Assembly: GCA_937992055.1 (NCBI GenBank)
Contig: CALKLQ010000003.1
Span: 1 to 49,138, forward strand
Source of the DNA: an uncultured Clostridia bacterium
Lineage (GTDB): Bacteria; Bacillota; Clostridia; Christensenellales; UBA1242
Direction of reading: 5' to 3'
Length of the DNA: 49,138 bases
The notes below the pieces were generated by a model. That model had not been told where the DNA came from, did no database searches, and saw only the letters and a program-made list of their open reading frames with translations. Position 1 is the first letter of the stretch; each line of letters opens with the position of its first letter. Position numbers and translations under genes: made by a program. Of the stretch, positions 35,559 through 43,806 are shown piece by piece.

Positions 35559-36775
35559 TCTTCCACCTCCAAAAAAATTTTTCCAGTTAGATTATGTTTA
35601 TTCACCATTATTTCTTGCATTTCACCCGGCAAAATGGCTAAATATAACTTGGACGAAATAACTCTGCCAGTTTCATCTTTTACAACAACCTTTTTTTTGT
35701 CAAACCTCTTTTTTGCTCTAAAATAAACCATAAATGAGCCCTCACTTTTACAATATCTTTGAGGAACACAATAGGCAATATCATTAGAAACCTCGATATC
35801 AAACATTTCATGTTTTAAAAGTCTTGAATTTGCAAATTCGGCAGCACTTTCTCCCGCAATTTCTCCTTCAATGCTTGCATTGTCTGCTAGGTCATGAATA
35901 TGCAATACGTTGCCAGAGCTAAAAATATATGGCATAGATGTTTGTCTAAATTCATTAACTATGGCGCCTTTAGTAATAGGCGAAATTTCTATTTGATTAT
36001 TAAAAATTTCGGTTTCAGGAGTAAGTCCCACGGAAAGCAAAAGGCAATCACACTCAATAAACTTTTCCTCACCCTTAAAATTGAAATTTTCATCCACTTG
36101 GGAAATGACTACGCCTTCAACCCTGTCTTTGCCTACCACACGTTTTACCGTATGCGACAAAAGAAGGGGAATGCCAAAATCATCAAGGCACTGGGTTATA
36201 TTACGCCTAAGCCCTGCGCTAGCTTTTTGTATTTCTAACACGCATTCAACTTTGACACCTTGCAAAAAAAGTCTTCTAGCCATGATTAAGCCTATATCAC
36301 CACTTCCTAAAATAACGGCTTTTTTACCAGGGATTTTACCATAAAAATTAATCATTTTTTGTACCAGACCCGCTGTATACACTCCAGCACATCTACTTCC
36401 TGCTAAAGAAATTGACCCAGCTGTTCTTTCCCTACAACCTCCTGCAAAGACAATGGCTTTTGCTTCAAACTCTTTAACCCCTTTTTCCGAAACCACTTTT
36501 ACATTATTTTTATTAATTTGAGTTGCATAACTATTCAGCATTACTTCAACCCTGCTTTCTTGCACTTTTTTTGCAAGTCGTTGAGCATATTCCACTCCTG
36601 TCAATTCTTCTTTAAATATTTTCAAACCAAAACCGTTATGAATGCATTGATTCAAAATTCCTCCAAGTTTTGGTTCCCTTTCAATTAAAAGAACGTTTTG
36701 GCATTTTTCACTTGCTTTCATTGCCGCCGCCATTCCAGAAGGCCCACCACCAATAATAATCACATCATATGTCAT
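35555..36775 (-). CDS. NAD(P)/FAD-dependent oxidoreductase, partner of the GlpA-like gene
   Basis: Flavoprotein of 406 residues of the pyridine-nucleotide-disulfide-like family. FAD-binding GGGPSGMAAA starts at about residue 8, LIEREPKLGGILNQC follows, an NAD-binding AVILGSGDIGLIMARRL is at about 160-178, and SVGLTPETEIF and YIFSSGNVLHIHD lie near the end. It is the middle gene of a set with the GlpA-like protein and DUF1667. ATG 36775 is chosen over a TTG two codons upstream; it overlaps the upstream gene by 11 bp and has a weak AAGGA site. Probably transfers electrons between the flavin dehydrogenase and an unknown carrier. Confidence 0.85.
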   Translation of the reverse strand: MTYDVIIIGGGPSGMAAAMKASEKCQNVLLIEREPKLGGILNQCIHNGFGLKIFKEELTGVEYAQRLAKKVQESRVEVMLNSYATQINKNNVKVVSEKGVKEFEAKAIVFAGGCRERTAGSISLAGSRCAGVYTAGLVQKMINFYGKIPGKKAVILGSGDIGLIMARRLFLQGVKVECVLEIQKASAGLRRNITQCLDDFGIPLLLSHTVKRVVGKDRVEGVVISQVDENFNFKGEEKFIECDCLLLSVGLTPETEIFNNQIEISPITKGAIVNEFRQTSMPYIFSSGNVLHIHDLADNASIEGEIAGESAAEFANSRLLKHEMFDIEVSNDIAYCVPQRYCKSEGSFMVYFRAKKRFDKKKVVVKDETGRVISSKLYLAILPGEMQEIMVNKHNLTGKIFLEVED

Positions 36776-38174
36776 ATTCAAAATCCTTTAAAACAATATT
36801 ACTATTTTTCTGTTCCTTAAAAACATTTTCAAGACTAACTCCCATTTGTTTGGCAAGTAAAGAGGCAACCTTCATCATGCAGTAGCCACCTTGACAACGT
36901 CCCATTCCGGTCCTTACCCGCCTTTTAATTGCATCCACTGTCATGGGTTTTAATGGACTATTGATTGCCTTTAAAATTTCTCCTTCGCTAATTTCCTCAC
37001 ATTTACATACTATTTTCCCAAAATTTGGTTGTGCGGAAATAAGCCTATTTCTTTCCTTTAGTGACATGGTTTTTATCGGTGAATAATCTTCTCTTGCCTT
37101 CATCTCCCTCTCTTCACAGTCAACATTAAACAACTTGCAAACATATTCCGCTATGGCAGGGCTAGATGACAAACCTGGTGAATTTATTCCCGCAACTATA
37201 GCGATATCATTGTCTTTCTCACACAGTTTAATTACAAAATCATCTCCACAAGACACTCTGACGCCACTATAATTTCTAATCACCTTGTTCCAAGGCACAT
37301 TGTCATACATATTGTTAATAGCATTTTTCACCTCATTAAGTCCAAAAGTTGTTGTTTCTGTACTATATTTACCTAATTCATTATTAGGACCAAATAACAA
37401 ATTGCCATCAACAGTTGGTGTTGCTAAAATTCCCTTGCCAAATTTACTAGGTGTAGGGAAAACTGAAAGCGAAACAAAATTTGAAGCCGTTTTATCCAAA
37501 ACAAAATATTCTCCTCTTCTAAACTCCAAATCTAGTTCTTCTATATTTAATAGTTTTAAAATTTCATTAACCCCAAATCCAGCGCAATTTATTATTCGTT
37601 TTGCCTTGATAACTGAGCTATTACTATAAATATTAAAAACATTATCTTTTTTCTCTATTTTAATAGTTTCAAAATCAAACACTACTTTTGCACCATTAAT
37701 AACCGCCTCTTCTGCTAGTGCGATTGTAAACATGTAAGGAGAAATCAATTTTGCAGTTTTTGCAAACAATCCAAACCTATATTTTTTCTTTAGATTAGGA
37801 ACTTTCTCATAAATCTTTTCATTCGACAAAAGTTCCAACCCGTTCACACCATTATTTTTTCCTCTTTCAAAAAGTTTTTGAACACTTTCAAAATCTTCTG
37901 AAACTACAATAGCTCCGCTTTCTATTAATGGAACCTTTAATTCCTTGCAAAGTTTGCTCATAAGAAAATTACCGCGTACATTTAACTTTGCCTTTAAACT
38001 ATTTTCTTTTGCGTCAAAGCCGGCATGGACAAGCCCGCTATTAGCTTTACTTTGCCCGGTTGCAACATCAAGCGCCTTTTCCAAAAGAATAGCTTTTTTA
38101 TCACATCTTGTGAGTTTGTTCAAAATTGCACAACCAACAACCCCTCCTCCAAAAATAGCGTAATCATATATCAT
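36765..38174 (-). CDS. GlpA-like FAD oxidoreductase with C-terminal BFD [2Fe-2S] domain
   Basis: Protein of 469 residues: an FAD-dependent DAO-type oxidase domain (DYAIFGGGVVGCAIL at the N-terminus, SGLVHAGFD near 50) and a C-terminal bacterioferritin-associated ferredoxin-like domain with KIVCKCEE and GMGRCQGGYC, supplying four Cys for a [2Fe-2S] cluster. This architecture matches anaerobic glycerol 3-phosphate dehydrogenase-like proteins of Clostridia. ATG 38174 has GAGGTGG before it; an upstream TTG lies in that site. The three genes overlap or abut, so they form one operon. Substrate is inferred only; lactate- or hydroxyglutarate-type relatives exist. Confidence 0.85.
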   Translation of the reverse strand: MIYDYAIFGGGVVGCAILNKLTRCDKKAILLEKALDVATGQSKANSGLVHAGFDAKENSLKAKLNVRGNFLMSKLCKELKVPLIESGAIVVSEDFESVQKLFERGKNNGVNGLELLSNEKIYEKVPNLKKKYRFGLFAKTAKLISPYMFTIALAEEAVINGAKVVFDFETIKIEKKDNVFNIYSNSSVIKAKRIINCAGFGVNEILKLLNIEELDLEFRRGEYFVLDKTASNFVSLSVFPTPSKFGKGILATPTVDGNLLFGPNNELGKYSTETTTFGLNEVKNAINNMYDNVPWNKVIRNYSGVRVSCGDDFVIKLCEKDNDIAIVAGINSPGLSSSPAIAEYVCKLFNVDCEEREMKAREDYSPIKTMSLKERNRLISAQPNFGKIVCKCEEISEGEILKAINSPLKPMTVDAIKRRVRTGMGRCQGGYCMMKVASLLAKQMGVSLENVFKEQKNSNIVLKDFEYDI

Positions 38175-38329
38175 ATCCCACCTCAATATCTTTCAATGTT
38201 TTTACAAAATATTAATTAAACTTAATAAATTAAACTATAACTCTTAGTATTTCCATTAGTAAATTTTTTTTAGTTTAATATATTATAAATTTTTGAGCAA
38301 ATAAAATCTAAAAATATCAAAAAGGCATA

Positions 38330-38357
38330 TTGACAATTATTTATCATTTGCTATACT
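38330..38357 (+). promoter_or_regulatory. Promoter of the hypothetical gene at 38375
   Basis: TTGACA (38330-38335), 16-bp spacer, extended -10 TGCTATACT (38349-38357). Confidence 0.75.
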
Positions 38358-38374
38358 AAAAAAAAGAGGTCAAT

Positions 38375-38797
38375 ATGGCAATTAAATTTATAGAACCAGA
38401 TTCTGCTGTTATTTTAACTTTAATAGAAAATAAAATGTTTAAAGAGGGTTGCAATTTTACTAATATTCAATTCGAATCATCTTTAGAAAAAATTAAAAAG
38501 GCATGCGAGCAATGCAACAGATATAGTAGGAATGGGCTATACTTTTTTCTTGGAGTGGAAGATACAAATATTGATAAGGTCATCTCTCGATATCCATGGA
38601 TTGCAAAAGTTAGCGAAAGAAAATATAAAGGTCAGATTATTAAAAAATTTCAACTTGTAAATGTTGAAAATGCTTTACATGACTGCGTACCTTATAGATT
38701 GGGCTCTGAATATGAACTTAAAGCGCATTTTAAAATGCGCTATGGCAGAGAATTATATAATGAGTTGTTTAATAAATCCCATGAGTTCACAAAATAA
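38375..38797 (+). CDS. Small cytosolic protein, function unknown
   Basis: Protein of 140 residues, not recognised. It has no signal peptide or membrane span. It contains three Cys in 26-46 (EGCNF and ACEQC) that could bind metal or be coincidental, a basic stretch near 75-92 (SERKYKGQIIKKF) and a charged C-terminus. It has a good ribosome site (AAGAGGT), its own promoter and a hairpin terminator, so it is an isolated transcription unit. It may be lineage-specific. Confidence 0.65.
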   Translation: MAIKFIEPDSAVILTLIENKMFKEGCNFTNIQFESSLEKIKKACEQCNRYSRNGLYFFLGVEDTNIDKVISRYPWIAKVSERKYKGQIIKKFQLVNVENALHDCVPYRLGSEYELKAHFKMRYGRELYNELFNKSHEFTK

Positions 38798-38821
38798 CCA
38801 AATACATATTAATATTAAATT

Positions 38822-38846
38822 CACCATTAACTAATGGTGTTTTTTT
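38822..38846 (+). terminator. Terminator
   Basis: CACCATTA (38822-38829) pairs with TAATGGTG (38832-38839), followed by a T7 run. Confidence 0.8.
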
Positions 38847-38948
38847 AAATAAAGTTTAAGTTTTATATCAAAATATAGATTTTATTTTAATAACATTTTA
38901 ACATACATATAAAAACAATCTGACCATTAGCTAATTTAACTTTTTAGT

Positions 38949-38971
38949 AAAAAAATCCCACCAATTGGTGG
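38949..38971 (-). terminator. Terminator of the gene pair 39965-38977
   Basis: The 14-bp palindrome CCACCAATTGGTGG (38958-38971) is followed on the minus strand by a T7 run (38955-38949). Confidence 0.75.
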
Positions 38972-38976
38972 AACTT

Positions 38977-39429
38977 TCAAAATTGAAATTGATGTTCTTG
39001 TATACAAGAGCCAATTTTTTCAAAAGATGCATTTTTATCAAATTCAACTGGAAAATTTTTATCTTTATCAAAAACTTCAAAGCTAGTAATTCTGCCCTCG
39101 TCATTATAATCAACAATGGAAAGCAAGCTTTGTTTGTTATAAATGTATATTGCATTGTAAAAATTAGAAAATAAAAAGTAAATATCTTTAGGAAGAAAAC
39201 TTGAATTTAATTCACATTTTTTACAAGTTTTAAAAAGACATTCTCTAAAATCTTGTTTGAAATCTAAAGAATTATTAATCAAAACTTTTAAATCTCTTTT
39301 AAGAAGAGCATTAAAAGTAATTAATTTGCAACCGTATTTCTTTTGTTTATTTTTTGAATACATGTAATTAAAATATTCCGTCATATAATTTGATAGAACT
39401 TCTGCCTTTATGTTATTTAATATATCCAT
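38977..39429 (-). CDS. Hypothetical protein, second gene of a two-gene unit
   Basis: Protein of 150 residues, not recognised. A short Cys-rich element (CLFKTCKKCEL, about 64-74) could be a zinc-binding or redox site. The remainder is mostly mixed alpha/beta with many Asn, Lys and Tyr. No signal peptide or membrane span. GAGGTTAAG before the ATG is a good ribosome site. It lies 17 bp after the next gene upstream, in one unit with it, and a terminator follows. Confidence 0.65.
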   Translation of the reverse strand: MDILNNIKAEVLSNYMTEYFNYMYSKNKQKKYGCKLITFNALLKRDLKVLINNSLDFKQDFRECLFKTCKKCELNSSFLPKDIYFLFSNFYNAIYIYNKQSLLSIVDYNDEGRITSFEVFDKDKNFPVEFDKNASFEKIGSCIQEHQFQF

Positions 39430-39446
39430 CTTAACCTCTTTTCTAA

Positions 39447-39965
39447 TTATTTTGGCAAAAATGCCCTAGATGCAAAATCATTGCTTCCCAGTCTTGAAGT
39501 ATAACCTTCTATTTTAACTCCTTTTTCGAGGCATCTTTGTTGCATCGCCTTATAAAGTGATAATCTAAGCGCCGATGTTTTTAGTCCCAAAAGTAATAAT
39601 TTGTAGCTTTTAGATTGATTTTTATATTTCTGAATAACTTTTGAATCTAAAATATAATCGGAATCTAAGTAATCTTTAATATAGTTCATTATCACTTCCA
39701 TCGCATAGCATATTTGCCATTGTTTAAACTTATGCAAAAACTTTGCTGTTAAGTTCGCCTCTCTCTTAAGGTTATTGCCCTCTTTTTTTATTTTTTCATA
39801 TGCATCATAAGCCTGTTTAAAGGAAGCTTCTTCCTTTATTTTTATATTAACAAGGGTATTTAATGAATATCTATCAATTTCTTTATCAAGTTCAATTTCG
39901 CCGTTTAAATATTTTTCAACGTCATTAAAAATTTTTTCTTTAGAATAATCATAATTATTAATCAT
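39447..39965 (-). CDS. Hypothetical protein, first gene of a two-gene unit
   Basis: Protein of 172 residues, not recognised. Mostly helical, Lys/Tyr-rich, without signal peptide or membrane span. The C-terminal segment (ASRAFLPK, preceded by GYTSRLGSND) looks like a short ordered tail. AAAGGAG gives a strong ribosome site, and a perfect promoter (39987-40015) precedes it. Together with the following gene it forms a small operon of unknown role. Confidence 0.65.
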   Translation of the reverse strand: MINNYDYSKEKIFNDVEKYLNGEIELDKEIDRYSLNTLVNIKIKEEASFKQAYDAYEKIKKEGNNLKREANLTAKFLHKFKQWQICYAMEVIMNYIKDYLDSDYILDSKVIQKYKNQSKSYKLLLLGLKTSALRLSLYKAMQQRCLEKGVKIEGYTSRLGSNDFASRAFLPK

Positions 39966-39986
39966 AAAAACTCCTTTTAGCCTTAA

Positions 39987-40015
39987 ATTATATGACTAAA
40001 TTATGGTTTTGTCAA
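39987..40015 (-). promoter_or_regulatory. Promoter of the two-gene unit
   Basis: On the minus strand: TTGACA (40015-40010), 17-bp spacer, TATAAT (39992-39987), a perfect consensus. Confidence 0.8.
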
Positions 40016-40173
40016 TAGTGAATAATCAAAAAAAATGACAAAATCATAAATAGACTTATGCAGATATTTTATCAAAACTAAATAACGATTTGCTTAATAA
40101 GTTACAACTCTAAAAAATTAAAACAAAAAAAATAAATAATATTTCTATTTTACATCTTTTAAAAAGGCAAAAA

Positions 40174-41115
40174 ATGTGTTATATTAAACTTATGGAAAAA
40201 TTTCATAACTTCATTTGGGAACAAAGCGAAAAAAACGATGCAAAACGAGAAAAGAAATTTAAAAATTTCAAGTTCGAAAATTGTAAGGTTATAAAAAATA
40301 TTAGATATGGTGAAAAAACAGAATACAATCTCTTTGATTGTTATCTTCCTAAAACAAGAGAATATCCTTTGCCTATAATTATCAATCTACATGGAGGAGG
40401 ATATGTTTCAGGCAAAAAAGAATTGAATAGGTTATTGAGCGAATTTTGGGCAGGTAAAGGATTTTGCGTTATATGCCCAAACTACACATTGGTTAAAAGT
40501 GAAAAATTCCCTGCACCTATTAACGATATTTTTAAATTATTCAATTACATATCAACCCATTTTTCAAAAGATAAGTTTGACTTGACGAATATCTTTTTAG
40601 CGGGAAATTCTGCCGGAGCCCACATCGCCTCACTAGCAATTTGCATTTTAAATAACAAAACTTTGCAACAAAAATATAATCTTTCAAGTGATTTAAAAAT
40701 AAAAGCATGCGCATTCTCTTCTGGCATGTTTCATCTTTTAAACTTCTACAACTTTACCCCTCTTTCAGATGCCTATAAAAATTTAATAGTTGGAGAAGAT
40801 CATAAATCTAACCCACTTTCAAAATATTTTTCTTCTATTGAACTCGTCAACAAAAATTTTCCTCCTTGTTTTTGCGTGTCAGAACTAGGAGATATCTCAC
40901 TAGGTCATACAAAAAAATTTTGTAAAACCTTAAAAGAGCTAAATGTAGATGTGAAATTGGAGATTACAAGTGGTTCTCATTGTTTTAACGTCACAAACCC
41001 AACATCTGAAAAATCAAAGAAAATAAATGAAAGCATTGTTGATTTTTTCAAACTAAACTTAGAAAAGTCCGATAAAAAAACTAAAAAAATAAACAACGAT
41101 GATTTTTGCAAATAA
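40174..41115 (+). CDS. Alpha/beta hydrolase, HSL-like esterase/lipase
   Basis: Protein of 313 residues of the alpha/beta hydrolase superfamily. The oxyanion-hole motif HGGGYVSG is at about 74-81 and the nucleophile elbow GNSAGAH at about 148-154, both typical of the hormone-sensitive lipase group. The catalytic Asp (probably in GDISLGH) and His (in SGSHCFNV) follow in the right order. No signal peptide. Start: ATG 40174 has AAAAAGG seven bases upstream; ATG 40192 is an alternative. It probably hydrolyses small acyl or acetyl esters. The C-terminus is rich in Lys and may be disordered. The nearest gene is divergent, so it is a single unit. Confidence 0.8.
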   Translation: MCYIKLMEKFHNFIWEQSEKNDAKREKKFKNFKFENCKVIKNIRYGEKTEYNLFDCYLPKTREYPLPIIINLHGGGYVSGKKELNRLLSEFWAGKGFCVICPNYTLVKSEKFPAPINDIFKLFNYISTHFSKDKFDLTNIFLAGNSAGAHIASLAICILNNKTLQQKYNLSSDLKIKACAFSSGMFHLLNFYNFTPLSDAYKNLIVGEDHKSNPLSKYFSSIELVNKNFPPCFCVSELGDISLGHTKKFCKTLKELNVDVKLEITSGSHCFNVTNPTSEKSKKINESIVDFFKLNLEKSDKKTKKINNDDFCK

Positions 41116-41298
41116 TTTCTTTTTTAGATAGACTTTTCATAATTACTTTTATTTTCTGTAATTTTTTTAAAAAATATATTCTTAACACAAATACTTTTTA
41201 TTTCTTATATAAATTTTAGAAACTTGTGAAAAACTATTTGTAAAAGTAAATTATTAAATAATATTTCATCTTAAACAATCAGTTTTGACTACGATTAA

Positions 41299-41327
41299 AA
41301 AAACACGGAAAATACCGTGTTTTTATT
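41299..41327. terminator. Bidirectional terminator between convergent genes
   Basis: AAAAACACGG (41299-41308) pairs with CCGTGTTTTT (41315-41324) around a 6-nt loop. It ends the esterase gene and the minus-strand lipoprotein gene. Confidence 0.85.
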
Positions 41328-42659
41328 TTAATTTTCTTTTTTATCTTTCTCCAAAACCTTGCTGATAAGCTGTGGACTTACACTATTTTGTTGCTCTAAC
41401 AAATATGTGTCTAATCTATAAAGATATTTTGTTTCTGTAGTATTATTTTCTGTTTTGGCAAAGTAATATAAATATCTTCCATCAAAGTCATATTTAGCTT
41501 GAAAATCTTTTACTTCGCAAATTTGAGTAGCAACTTTATCTTTATAACTTATGCGGAAAAATCCGTTTGAATTTGTATAATAAACATATTCACCTTCAGT
41601 CATAATTGGAGTTACATTCTCATCAACAAGCACTTTTACCTCCAAAGAAGTAATATCTTGCATAACAAGTTTGCTTTGATAGTTGTAAATCATTGGCATG
41701 GTTTGATTTAGGCTGTCTTTTCCCATAAAGAAAAAGTTTGTTATACCCGTCCAGTTAGTTACTTTACGGTCTGGAGCTGAAAAATCTTTTATCCAGTAAT
41801 AGGCGTCTTCTGTTAAATTCTTTTTGGAATAAAACATAGCACCATTAGCTCGTGAAATAATTGAAATCGTCTCGCCTATTACATTTGAAACAACTTCAAC
41901 CTTTCCAGTTTTCAAATCAACATATTTTAACACATTACCTGTCAATCCAATTTCTGTATCAGACTCACTCCTTGAAGCTGTATAATATAATTTTGTGTCA
42001 CTTTCGTATTTAATTTCATCAACTAAAATGGTTGAGGTAACGTCATCACAAAGTTGAGTTTTGTTTGCCAAGCCCTTGTTTGTAAGCTCCTGTTTATAAA
42101 TATAATTTCCTTCAACAGTTACTAAATAATTTTTGTCGTTCAAACAATAAATTGCAAAATCACCATTGGTTGAGCTTTGGGTTGTGTATAATTCCTTTAG
42201 TCCTGAGCCATCAAGTTTAACCCTAAAGATGCTTATTAAATCAAACATATTTTCGTTTGAAGAATTTTTGTGAATGTTAGGAGAGGAAAAGTATAGGTAA
42301 TCTCCAACAATGTAAAAATTAGAATTTTCAAAGCCTACAACTTTCGACACAACAGTTTCAACGTTTTTTGCATATCCGTCTTGGTCAAATTCCAATTCCC
42401 CTGTTTGCATATCTTTTGCCTTAACACGACAAAGAGAATACTCAACAACCTTGCCCTTTCTATTATCAATGGTAGATAGAGAGGAGTATGAGGTATAAGC
42501 ATTTGCAAAGTAGATATACTCACCTTTTTGTGCAACAAATCCTCCATTACCCACAATAATCGCATTTGAATCGGGCATTGAACCAAGAGAACCACAACCG
42601 GCTAGAACAAAACAAAAAGATAATAGAAAAACTCCAAGTAGTGCAAAAATTTTTTTCAT
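41328..42659 (-). CDS. Lipoprotein with DUF5050/propeller-like repeats
   Basis: Secreted lipoprotein of 443 residues. The signal peptide ends with a lipobox (VLAGC). The rest shows repeated YIYFANA, YLYFSSP, NYIYKQ and YVYYTN units with Asp/Gly turns, the pattern of DUF5050-like or WD40-like beta-propellers, probably 6-7 blades. ATG 42659 has TTGGAG before it; a TTG four codons upstream overlaps that site. It has its own promoter (42773-42801). Role is unknown; such proteins often bind ligands or partners at the surface. Confidence 0.75.
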   Translation of the reverse strand: MKKIFALLGVFLLSFCFVLAGCGSLGSMPDSNAIIVGNGGFVAQKGEYIYFANAYTSYSSLSTIDNRKGKVVEYSLCRVKAKDMQTGELEFDQDGYAKNVETVVSKVVGFENSNFYIVGDYLYFSSPNIHKNSSNENMFDLISIFRVKLDGSGLKELYTTQSSTNGDFAIYCLNDKNYLVTVEGNYIYKQELTNKGLANKTQLCDDVTSTILVDEIKYESDTKLYYTASRSESDTEIGLTGNVLKYVDLKTGKVEVVSNVIGETISIISRANGAMFYSKKNLTEDAYYWIKDFSAPDRKVTNWTGITNFFFMGKDSLNQTMPMIYNYQSKLVMQDITSLEVKVLVDENVTPIMTEGEYVYYTNSNGFFRISYKDKVATQICEVKDFQAKYDFDGRYLYYFAKTENNTTETKYLYRLDTYLLEQQNSVSPQLISKVLEKDKKEN

Positions 42660-43060
42660 ATATTTCTCCAAAAAAACTAATTAAAACATTATATCAATAT
42701 CAAACATAATTTAATTTTGATACTAATTGAAACCGGCAAATTTTTAATACTTTACGATTTCATTTACCTAGAATAGTACAATATTTACCCACTCATGTCA
42801 AGCAAATACAAACATTCAATACTCTAAACAAACAAATTATTCCCCTGTTAACTTCCTATTAAACTTAAAGAAAAAATAATATCTTTGTCTAAAATGAAAA
42901 TAAAAAAAAGATGTATCATATCATGCCCTTTTAAGATGAAATGAACTAAAAAAATCTATTGTAGATATAAATATAATTAAAAATATTATTTATATAATAA
43001 ATTATGATAAATTTGCTTTCCAAAATAAGCTTTTTTTGTTATATTTAAAAAGAGGGATTT
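42660..43060. other. 401-bp AT-rich intergenic region with divergent promoters
   Basis: It contains the leftward promoter at 42773-42801 for the propeller-like lipoprotein. A second TATAAT-like -10 near 42690 lies closer to that gene. Rightward there is only the ribosome site of the hypothetical gene at 43061. I see no further structured element. Confidence 0.5.
42773..42801 (-). promoter_or_regulatory. Promoter of the propeller-like lipoprotein gene
   Basis: On the minus strand: TTGACA (42801-42796), 17-bp spacer, TACTAT (42778-42773). Confidence 0.65.
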
Positions 43061-43465
43061 ATGGAATATAAATTGGCTTATAATTTTTTATTAGAAGCAG
43101 AAGTTATCTTTGATGAACATGATTTAATAAAATTCTGTAATATACATAATAATTTTATCACCTTTAATGAAGCCTCTAATATTTTAAATTATCTCTTTAT
43201 TAAAGGTTTAATAAATAAAAATTCCAATTTTTTTTCTAAAACACCAAAGCTATTAAAAGACCCACACAACAAACAAACTTTGCTTTTTAATGCCTTACTG
43301 AATAATCCTCTTTACAATCAAAAAATAGAACTAAAAAAGGCATTTAAAGCACTGTGCTTAAGTGAAAATGCTAAAATGAGCCATACACTTTTAAACAAAG
43401 AAATAGAAAAGATGTTTCAAACTCTCTATGCCTTATCAAATAACACACATCGTTTTGAATTTTAA
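43061..43465 (+). CDS. Small helical protein, function unknown
   Basis: Protein of 134 residues, not recognised. Strongly helical and Asn/Lys/Leu-rich, without signal peptide or membrane span. GAGGG precedes the ATG. It lies alone between two long intergenic stretches. The bases upstream (rich in TATATAA) offer several weak -10 elements but no clear promoter. May be lineage-specific. Confidence 0.55.
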   Translation: MEYKLAYNFLLEAEVIFDEHDLIKFCNIHNNFITFNEASNILNYLFIKGLINKNSNFFSKTPKLLKDPHNKQTLLFNALLNNPLYNQKIELKKAFKALCLSENAKMSHTLLNKEIEKMFQTLYALSNNTHRFEF

Positions 43466-43806
43466 AATTCAAAATACCTCTCATAGAATTTAAAATAAGT
43501 TTACTAACTAATGCACTAATTCAAAGTAATAACAATCAATTATGTTATTGAATCTGGTTATTAATTATACTTGCAGAAAACTGCTTGATAACTTTAGCAA
43601 CACACCTAAACAATCATATATCTGTCAAATCTATAATTGTTAAAAAATATAACGAATGTATTACAAAAATCATTATATTTTATATTGAAAATTTAATATA
43701 ATAGAGTATATAATTATAGTATAAAATTAATAATTCTTAGATCAATTGACATTAAAAGATAATTTCTTAACTTTAACAATAAATTTTTATAAGAAGGAGA
43801 TAGATT
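43466..43806. other. 341-bp intergenic region
   Basis: It contains the promoter at 43685-43714 and the 5' leader of the following secreted protein gene. A second TTGACA at about 43746-43751 has no good -10 partner. I see no other structured element. Confidence 0.5.
43685..43714 (+). promoter_or_regulatory. Promoter of the secreted protein gene at 43807
   Basis: TTGAAA (43685-43690), 18-bp spacer, TATAAT (43709-43714). Confidence 0.65.
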
